Shown in pieces: positions 48,913 through 54,470 of a stretch of DNA of 54,470 nt. How positions within the stretch are numbered: position 1 is the stretch's first letter; every line of letters starts with the position of its first letter. Position numbers and translations under genes: made by a program. Origin of the DNA: Bacteroidota bacterium (GTDB lineage Bacteria; Bacteroidota; Bacteroidia; B-17B0; Aurantibacillaceae); the NCBI GenBank assembly GCA_023433205.1, contig JAEZDS010000007.1, positions 1-54,470 on the forward strand. Reading direction: 5' to 3'. A model generated the notes under the pieces. That model had not been told where the DNA came from. It did no database searches and was given only the letters and a program-made list of their open reading frames with translations.

Positions 48913-49032
48913 TCCAGTACCCTTGAGGGATAAATCAAGTACCCCACAGATGACTTTTGTGAAGCCTGCGGATGCAGTGCAGGGAGCAAAGGATATTAAA
49001 ATCAGTACCTGATAATACCTGTTGAAGTACCC
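48913..49032 (+). repeat. two phased GTACC repeat pairs (22 bp period)
   Basis: TCCAGTACCC (48913-48922) is followed by TCAAGTACCC (48935-48944). TCAGTACCT (49002-49010) is followed by GAAGTACCC (49024-49032). AGTACC cores lie at 48916, 48938, 49004 and 49026, that is 22, 66 and 22 bp apart. The motif is the same as in the IS-like remnant at 45.3-45.8 kb. These sites lie 150-270 bp upstream of the small-protein/two-component operon, in the opposite orientation, and 340-450 bp upstream of ileS. Confidence 0.6.
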
Positions 49033-49369
49033 CATAATTCTAAAACCTGCTTGCTGCCCCAGTGCGGTTGCCGATAAAATCTGTTAAAAGGCCAGACTCG
49101 GTGTAAACCCGCAATACCCAAACCTTTCGGTACCACGCCCGGCCCATACTTTGGGCGGCTGTCCCCGCCTTACTGCACGTGCCCCATGGCATTCGGCAAG
49201 TCCGGCCATAAAGGCAGGCTGCTTAGCCTGCTTTATGGTCATCTGGTTCACCCTTTCAAATCCACAGGAATTTAGTAAATTCGCTCTCCTTTTTTAAAAG
49301 GGATGGGCGCTAATTTAGTCCGCGAACCACGTACGGCCTGGCTCCAATAAGATTTTGTACCGCAATTGT
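49033..49369 (+). promoter_or_regulatory. ileS upstream region with strong hairpins
   Basis: No gene is seen here. The strongest structure is a stem of ccataaaggcaggc (49206-49219) with gcctgctttatgg (49226-49238), perfect apart from one bulged G, with a 6-base loop. A second hairpin (cgccc / gggcg around 49136-49158) lies upstream. Neither has a following T run, so neither is a standard terminator. No T-box features are evident. A shared 13-mer with the repeat at 466-478 lies at 49121-49133. Confidence 0.45.
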
Positions 49370-52300
49370 ATGAAGAAATATCCTGAATATAAGAAGCTTG
49401 ATCTTCCAGCTATCTCAAAAGAGATACAGCAAAAGTGGCAGCAGGAAGATACATTCAGGCAATCGGTTGAGAGCCGTGAAGAAAGCAAACCCTGGGTGTT
49501 CTATGAGGGACCGCCCAGCGCAAACGGCATGCCCGGTATTCACCATGTAATGTCGCGGGCCATCAAAGATATTTTCTGCCGTTTTAAAACCATGCAGGGT
49601 TTTCAGGTTAAACGTAAGGCCGGCTGGGATACGCACGGTTTGCCAATTGAACTGAGCGTGGAAAAAACACTGGGAATTACCAAGGAAGACATAGGCAACA
49701 AAGAAAGCCCCAGTTTCATCTCCGTTGAAGACTACAACAAAGCGTGCCGCCGTGAGGTGATGAAATACACCGACAAGTGGGAGGAGCTCACTCAACAGAT
49801 GGGTTACTGGGTGGACATGAGTCAGCCCTACGTTACCTATGATAACAAATACATTGAAAGCGTTTGGTGGCTCCTGGCCAATATGGCAAAAAAAGACCTG
49901 CTTTACAAAGGTTATACTATTCAGCCATATTCTCCTGCTGCGGGGACAGGCCTTTCAACACACGAATTAAACCAGCCCGGCTGTTACCGCAATGTAAAAG
50001 ACCGCACAGCCGTGGTGTTGTTTAAAGCCACCAACTTCAAAAAAGTTTCCGGCTTTAAGGGTGAGGTGTTTTTTATGGCATGGACCACCACGCCCTGGAC
50101 ACTGCCATCCAACACGGCACTAGCTGTAGGTGCAAAAATCACCTATGTACTGATTGAAACCTACAATCCGTTTAGCGGATACAGGCAGGGCGTTATTCTG
50201 GCCAAAGATCTGTCTGCTGTATATTTTCCGCCGAAAAACAAAGACCTGATTTTTGACGATTATAAACCAGGCGATAAAAACATTCCATTCCGGGAGATCA
50301 CTGAATTTCAGGGAGAAGATCTTAAAGATCTTGAATACGAACAACTGCTGAAATTTGTTCAGCCACAAGGAAAAGCCTTCAGGGTGGTTACCGGCGACTT
50401 TGTAACTACCAGCGATGGTACGGGCATAGTTCATATTGCGCCAAGTTTTGGGGCAGATGACTTTAAGGTGGCCAGGGACAATGATATTGATTCCCTTACC
50501 CTTGTTGATAAACGAGGTCGGTTTTTGCCTGAGATAAAAGATGACATCTTTTTGTATGGCGGCGAATACGTAAAAGAAGCCTTTCATACCGAGGAGGAAA
50601 AGCAGACTGAGTTTTTGAAACAGAAACTTATACTTGAAGAGAAAGGAAAAATAAAGGAGCTGAAGAACTACCTCAGTGTGGATGAGCGTATTGTTCTGAA
50701 ATTGCAGGAAGAAGGAAAGCTGTTCAAAAAAGAAACCTACGAACACAGTTATCCTCATTGCTGGCGTACCGATAAACCTGTTCTGTATTATCCGCTCGAC
50801 AGTTGGTTCATAAGATCAACCAGCATGAAGGAGCGTTTGATCAGTTTAAACAATACCATCAACTGGAAACCCGCTTCTACAGGAAGCGGTCGTTTCGGTA
50901 ACTGGCTTGAAAATCTGAACGACTGGAATTTATCGCGTTCACGTTTCTGGGGAATTCCAATCCCGATCTGGAGAAGTGATGATGGCAAAGTGCAGATAGT
51001 GATTGAAAGCGCCGAACAGCTGAAAAAGGAAATTGATAACGCAGTTGCAAAGGGAGTGATGGATGAAAATCCACTTGCCGCTTTTGAACCAGGTAATTTT
51101 TCGGATGGGAATTACACAACTTTTGATCTTCACAAACCTTACGCCGACGCAATTGTTCTTGAAAGAGACGGGCAGCGGTTGTTCAGGGAAAATGACCTCA
51201 TTGATGTTTGGTTCGACAGCGGTTCAATGCCTTATGCCCAGCTGCATTATCCCTTTGAGAACAAAGAGTTGATTGATTCAGGAAAGAGCTTTCCTGCCGA
51301 TTTTATTGCTGAGGGTGTTGACCAGACACGGGGCTGGTTTTTCACTCTTCATGCCATTGCCGCCATGAATTTCGATTCTGTGGCTTATAAAAATGTAGTA
51401 TCTAACGGTCTGGTGCTTGATAGGTTTGGGAATAAAATGAGCAAGCGCCATGGAAATACTGTTGATCCCTTTGAAACCATCAATGAATTCGGCGCGGATG
51501 CCACCCGCTGGTACATGATCTCGAATGCTGCCCCCTGGGATAACCTGAAGTTCGACAAAGAAGGTATCAGGGAGGTGCAGCGAAAACTTTTTGGCACGCT
51601 TTACAATACCTACGGCTTTTACGCCCTTTACGCCAACGTTGACAAGTTTATCATCAGCGAAAACGACATCATCCCTGTAAAAGACCGGGTAGAACTTGAT
51701 CGCTGGATCATCAGCAGGCTGCATACCCTTGTAGGTGAGGTTACCGCTTTTTATGAAAATTTTGAACCTCACCGTGCGGCAAGGGCCATTGAGGACTTTG
51801 TTGACGAGCACCTGAGCAACTGGTATGTACGTTTGTCGCGCCGCCGTTTCTGGAAGGGCGAGATGAGCAGGGATAAAAAAGCCGCGTACGAAACTTTACA
51901 CGAATGTTTGCTGGTAACTGCGCAGCTTATGAGTCCGGTTGCCCCATTTTTTGCCGACTGGTTATACTGTAACCTCACCGGTGTTCTCCGCCATGAGGCT
52001 GTAAAAAACAACACGGCTTTACAATACCCTTCTGTGCATCTCAGCTACCTTACAAAAGCTGAACCCTCAAAACAGGATGCTGATCTTGAGGAAAGAATGT
52101 TGCTGGCGCAGCAGATATCATCAATGGTACTGTCTATCCGCAAAAAGGAGAACATCAGAGTGCGTCAGCCTTTGCAGCGCATCCGCATCCCGGTGCTTGA
52201 CGAAGCCAGCGCTGAAAAGATAAGGCAGGTGCAGGAGCTGATCCTGAGCGAAGTAAATGTGAAGGAGATTGAACTCGTTGACGAGCATACTGCACAGATA

Positions 52301-52834
52301 GTAAAGAACCTGAAGCTTAACTTCAAGACCCTGGGTAAAAAATGCGGGCAGCACATGAAGGCGGTGCAGGCCTATGCAAAAGACAATGGGGCTGCCATTA
52401 TCGCTGCAGTTGAAAAGGAGGGGCGGGCCAGGCTTTATATCAACGAAGCGGAGATAGTTTTGGAGGAGGAGGACGTTGAAATTGTACCTGTTGACATACC
52501 GGGATGGAAGGTGGTGAACAATGGAGGGTTAACCGTTGCGCTTGATGTTACGATCTCTGAGGAGCTCCGTAATGAGGGATTGGCGCGTGAAGTAGTTAAC
52601 CGCATCCAGAACCTGAGAAAGGACAAAGGACTGGAAGTAACGGATCGCATTTTGGTTAAAATTCAGCAAAATTCAGACCTTGATAACGCTATTAAAAACA
52701 ATTTAGGGTATATTTGTTCTGAAACTTTAACCAGCGACTTACAATTGGTGCAATCCGTGTCAGCAGCTAATGCCAGCACAATTGAAGTTGATGAGCTGAT
52801 CACCACTTTAATATCGATTGAAAAATTAAACTAA
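49370..52834 (+). CDS. ileS: isoleucine-tRNA ligase
   Basis: IleRS charges tRNA-Ile. The protein is 1154 residues. It has the class I signature region 'GPPSANGMPGIHHVMSRAIK' (HIGH equivalent GIHH at about 50), 'GWDTHGLPIELSVEKTLG', the CP1 editing domain ('MAWTTTPWTLPSNTALAVG', 'GTGIVHIAPSFGADDF'), 'GVDQTRGWFFTLHAIA' and KMSKR in 'GNKMSKRHGNTVDP' (about 688). The anticodon-binding part follows, and the C-terminal 'LRNEGLAREVVNRIQNLRKD' matches the long eukaryote-like/Bacteroidota type. A TTG at 49355 would add five residues; the ATG at 49370 fits the family start MKKYPEYKKLDLP. The next gene is 5 bp away. Confidence 0.97.
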   Translation: MKKYPEYKKLDLPAISKEIQQKWQQEDTFRQSVESREESKPWVFYEGPPSANGMPGIHHVMSRAIKDIFCRFKTMQGFQVKRKAGWDTHGLPIELSVEKTLGITKEDIGNKESPSFISVEDYNKACRREVMKYTDKWEELTQQMGYWVDMSQPYVTYDNKYIESVWWLLANMAKKDLLYKGYTIQPYSPAAGTGLSTHELNQPGCYRNVKDRTAVVLFKATNFKKVSGFKGEVFFMAWTTTPWTLPSNTALAVGAKITYVLIETYNPFSGYRQGVILAKDLSAVYFPPKNKDLIFDDYKPGDKNIPFREITEFQGEDLKDLEYEQLLKFVQPQGKAFRVVTGDFVTTSDGTGIVHIAPSFGADDFKVARDNDIDSLTLVDKRGRFLPEIKDDIFLYGGEYVKEAFHTEEEKQTEFLKQKLILEEKGKIKELKNYLSVDERIVLKLQEEGKLFKKETYEHSYPHCWRTDKPVLYYPLDSWFIRSTSMKERLISLNNTINWKPASTGSGRFGNWLENLNDWNLSRSRFWGIPIPIWRSDDGKVQIVIESAEQLKKEIDNAVAKGVMDENPLAAFEPGNFSDGNYTTFDLHKPYADAIVLERDGQRLFRENDLIDVWFDSGSMPYAQLHYPFENKELIDSGKSFPADFIAEGVDQTRGWFFTLHAIAAMNFDSVAYKNVVSNGLVLDRFGNKMSKRHGNTVDPFETINEFGADATRWYMISNAAPWDNLKFDKEGIREVQRKLFGTLYNTYGFYALYANVDKFIISENDIIPVKDRVELDRWIISRLHTLVGEVTAFYENFEPHRAARAIEDFVDEHLSNWYVRLSRRRFWKGEMSRDKKAAYETLHECLLVTAQLMSPVAPFFADWLYCNLTGVLRHEAVKNNTALQYPSVHLSYLTKAEPSKQDADLEERMLLAQQISSMVLSIRKKENIRVRQPLQRIRIPVLDEASAEKIRQVQELILSEVNVKEIELVDEHTAQIVKNLKLNFKTLGKKCGQHMKAVQAYAKDNGAAIIAAVEKEGRARLYINEAEIVLEEEDVEIVPVDIPGWKVVNNGGLTVALDVTISEELRNEGLAREVVNRIQNLRKDKGLEVTDRILVKIQQNSDLDNAIKNNLGYICSETLTSDLQLVQSVSAANASTIEVDELITTLISIEKLN

Positions 52835-52839
52835 GTAAG

Positions 52840-53907
52840 ATGGCTAAAAAGAAAGATAAAAAAGCGGCCGTGAAAAAAGCCAAGCCAGTGAAAAAAACAA
52901 ACAAGCCTGCGGCTAAAACTGCAGGAAAAAGCAGTGCGAAGTCCTCGCCAAAATCACAGCAGAAAAATAAACCTGCTGCCAGGCCTGCTAAATCAGCTAA
53001 GCCGGCAAAGGCAGCGGCAAAAAAGAACGATAAAAAAATGAGCAAACCGGTTCCTAAACCAGTGACTAAGAAAAAAGAGGAGCCAAAGAAAGCCTCCAGT
53101 AAAAAAGCAGCGCCTGCTGCAAAAAAAACAGCCGGTAAACCTATTGATGCTATTGCGAAAACTAAAAAAGGCAAAGCAGACAGCAAGAGCAAGTCAGGCA
53201 AACGCGCCAAAGGCGGCGATGATGATGACGACGGTGACGAAGACGTTAAAGACGATTACGAGAAGCCCGAAGAAGAAGAGAGTGGCGATTCTACTCTTGA
53301 CGATGATGCGGGCATGGTTGATCTTGATGGTCCTCCGGCGTCAGACATTGACGACGACGACGATGAAGTGCCTGAAAAACGCGGCCGCGGAAGAAGAAAA
53401 AAGAATGAGGGAAAAAGTTCCGGTGGCACCATGGAAGCCTATATCCGTAACCGCCCACTGCAGATCGATATCAGCAAGCCACTTATCAAAAAGGGAGCTG
53501 CGCCTGCGCCTAAGCCTTTTGTGAATACAGAAGACAAAAGAACCAGGTATTCAGATAAAGAACTCGCAGAATTTAAGGAACTGATCCTTGAAAAACTTCG
53601 TGAGGCCCAGGCCGATTACGACCTGCTGAAACAAACGCTCAGCAATGAAGACAACCACGGCACCGACGATACCTCTCCTTCATTTAAACTGCTTGAAGAT
53701 GGCAGTGATGTAATGAGCAAGGAAGAGACCGCTCAGCTGGCCTCCCGTCAGGAGAAGTATATCGTGAATCTTAAAAATGCCCTGGTGCGGATCGAAAATA
53801 AGGCCTATGGCATTTGCCGTGTTACCGGCAAACTTATCCCTAAGGAAAGGCTCCGTTCAGTGCCTCATGCCACACTTGGTATCGATGCCAAACTGGGACA
53901 GGGTTAA
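52840..53907 (+). CDS. TraR/DksA-family protein with long histone-H1-like N-terminal tail
   Basis: The 355-residue protein has three parts. Residues 1-125 are a Lys/Ala/Pro-rich tail (repeats such as KPAAK, KKAAP) like histone H1 tails. Residues 127-185 hold strongly acidic stretches (GGDDDDDGDEDV, EKPEEEES, DIDDDDDEVPEKR) followed by an RGRGRRKK patch. Residues 235-355 are a DksA-like coiled coil and C-terminal knob ('RYSDKELAEFKELILEKLRE', 'NALVRIENKAYGICRVTGKL', 'IPKERLRSVPHATL'). Of the usual four zinc Cys, only one remains (GIC), so zinc binding is unlikely. The C-terminal domain is Bacteroidota-typical and should bind the RNA polymerase secondary channel. The ileS - dksA - lspA order is common in the phylum. 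Confidence 0.87.
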   Translation: MAKKKDKKAAVKKAKPVKKTNKPAAKTAGKSSAKSSPKSQQKNKPAARPAKSAKPAKAAAKKNDKKMSKPVPKPVTKKKEEPKKASSKKAAPAAKKTAGKPIDAIAKTKKGKADSKSKSGKRAKGGDDDDDGDEDVKDDYEKPEEEESGDSTLDDDAGMVDLDGPPASDIDDDDDEVPEKRGRGRRKKNEGKSSGGTMEAYIRNRPLQIDISKPLIKKGAAPAPKPFVNTEDKRTRYSDKELAEFKELILEKLREAQADYDLLKQTLSNEDNHGTDDTSPSFKLLEDGSDVMSKEETAQLASRQEKYIVNLKNALVRIENKAYGICRVTGKLIPKERLRSVPHATLGIDAKLGQG

Positions 53908-53925
53908 ACTTTGTTTACACTAATT

Positions 53926-53959
53926 AAAAATTGCCTTCCGGAGCTGGGAGGCAATTTTT
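53926..53959 (+). terminator. rho-independent terminator after the DksA-like gene
   Basis: The arms aaaaattgcc (53926-53935) and ggcaattttt (53950-53959) form a perfect 10 bp stem, extended by tcc/gga pairs inside, with the 3' arm ending in a T tract. It lies 18 bp past the stop. Confidence 0.85.
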
Positions 53960-53986
53960 ATATAAAGCCTGCCTGTCTTATTTCCC

Positions 53987-53994
53987 TATCTTTG
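53987..53994 (+). promoter_or_regulatory. probable -7 promoter box of lspA (TATCTTTG)
   Basis: TATCTTTG is the most typical form of the Bacteroidota -7 box. It ends 13 bases before the lspA ATG. Together with the terminator just upstream it suggests that lspA has its own promoter. Confidence 0.5.
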
Positions 53995-54007
53995 CAGACA
54001 ATAAAAA

Positions 54008-54470
54008 ATGTTCCAACGTTACAGAATACCGCTGATCACGATCTTTCTGGTGCTGCTGATTGACCAGTTTATTAAGATCTATATTAAACTCAATTATCCG
54101 CTGGGTGAAGTGGCGCGAATTGCCGACTGGTGTATACTGCATTTTACAGAGAACCCGGGCATGGCTTTCGGATTTGAATTTGGAGGACAGGCCGGTAAAT
54201 ACGCGCTCAGTATTTTTCGTGTGCTTGCCTGCATTGGCGGTGTATTTTATATCAGGCACATTATCAGGCATCGCGAGCATCCGGGTTTTATATTTTCTGT
54301 GTCGTTGATACTGGCAGGTGCCCTGGGCAATATTTTTGACAGCGCTTTTTATGGTCTTCTCTTCGACAGAGGTACCAGCCTGCATCCTGAATACAACGAA
54401 TATATCCCTTATGATGGAATAGCGCAGATTGGAAACGGCGGTTATGCCTCTATGATGCAGGGCTGTGTGG
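54008..54470 (+). CDS. lspA: lipoprotein signal peptidase (signal peptidase II), 3' end outside window
   Basis: LspA cuts the signal peptide from prolipoproteins in the inner membrane. The 154 codons visible show TM1 'ITIFLVLLIDQFIKIYI', 'FTENPGMAFGFEF' (the NxGxAF motif), TM2 'ALSIFRVLACIGGVFYI', and 'SVSLILAGALGNIFDSAFYG' with the catalytic Asp of GNxxD. The second catalytic Asp, expected soon after 'MMQGCV', is beyond the window. An insertion of about 25 residues between the two halves ('DRGTSLHPEYNEYIPYDG') is usual in Bacteroidota. The frame has no stop before the window end. Confidence 0.93.
   Translation, partial: MFQRYRIPLITIFLVLLIDQFIKIYIKLNYPLGEVARIADWCILHFTENPGMAFGFEFGGQAGKYALSIFRVLACIGGVFYIRHIIRHREHPGFIFSVSLILAGALGNIFDSAFYGLLFDRGTSLHPEYNEYIPYDGIAQIGNGGYASMMQGCV

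Noticed and set aside
48763..49035. N-terminal extension of the small protein before the kinase operon
   Set aside because: The extra 91 codons translate the GTACC repeats and low-complexity intergenic DNA; the ATG at 48762 starts the protein-like part.
49033..49369. T-box riboswitch upstream of ileS
   Set aside because: No T-box motif or specifier loop seen; the strong hairpin has no terminator T run, and T-boxes are not expected in Bacteroidota.
13059..54470. Integrated prophage or integrative element
   Set aside because: No integrase, phage structural or conjugation genes, and no tRNA attachment site were seen.

Overview
The window is a chromosomal piece of a Bacteroidota genome. Evidence: five secreted proteins with type IX secretion (T9SS) C-terminal signals (four type A, one type B/gliding-motility type), families largely confined to this phylum (DUF2851, DUF4294, Omp28-like), TAnnTTTG -7 promoter boxes with little Shine-Dalgarno signal, and the ileS - TraR/DksA - lspA gene order. 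I cannot place it below phylum level. No rRNA, tRNA, CRISPR array, complete insertion sequence or phage gene was seen.

Layout. 0-0.8 kb: gene-free dispersed repeats. 0.8-2.9 kb (minus): DUF2851 and YdcF/ElyC-like proteins. 3.1-7.1 kb (plus): biotin carboxylase, DUF4294, an unknown secreted protein and LpxK, ending at a TACTTCG repeat array. 7.3-13.0 kb (minus): probable operon of transaldolase-CBS fusion, KdsC-like HAD phosphatase, GH10 glycosidase without signal peptide, sterol-desaturase-family hydroxylase and an SF1 helicase. 13.1-16.1 kb (minus): a decayed secreted gene and two T9SS cargo proteins. 16.3-25.7 kb (plus): mfd, a histidine kinase and a siderophore/B12-type ABC importer joined by overlaps, then SET-domain protein, pth and holB. 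25.8-31.1 kb (minus): ECF sigma factor, a protein with anti-sigma, membrane-span and beta-barrel parts (dual-membrane-spanning anti-sigma architecture), a PKD lipoprotein and a seven-PKD T9SS protein. 31.3-33.4 kb: CinA and DUF4197. 33.4-34.1 kb: second repeat cluster, one part an inverted copy of the repeat at the window start. 34.1-38.5 kb (minus): polytopic membrane protein, PD40-like protein, PAP2 phosphatase, MBL-rhodanese protein. 38.6-40.0 kb (plus): RidA and tandem UspA. 40.1-45.2 kb (minus): two large T9SS cargo proteins and an XRE-type regulator. 45.3-46.3 kb: a probable IS21-like remnant and degraded DNA. 46.3-48.8 kb (minus): small protein, 7TM-like protein, NarL-type histidine kinase and response regulator. 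48.9-49.4 kb: phased GTACC repeats and the hairpin-rich ileS leader. 49.4-54.5 kb (plus): ileS, an unusual DksA-like protein with a histone-H1-like tail, and lspA cut by the window end.

The best candidates for under-described biology are (i) the sigma/dual-membrane anti-sigma/PKD operon, which could pass a surface signal directly to a cytoplasmic sigma factor; (ii) the transaldolase-CBS fusion beside a KdsC-like phosphatase, which suggests an unrecognised sugar-phosphate route; and (iii) GTACC repeats on a 22-23 bp period around the XRE and two-component genes, which look like IS21-type transposase sites but could be regulator sites. All function calls come from reading motifs by eye; no database search was run.
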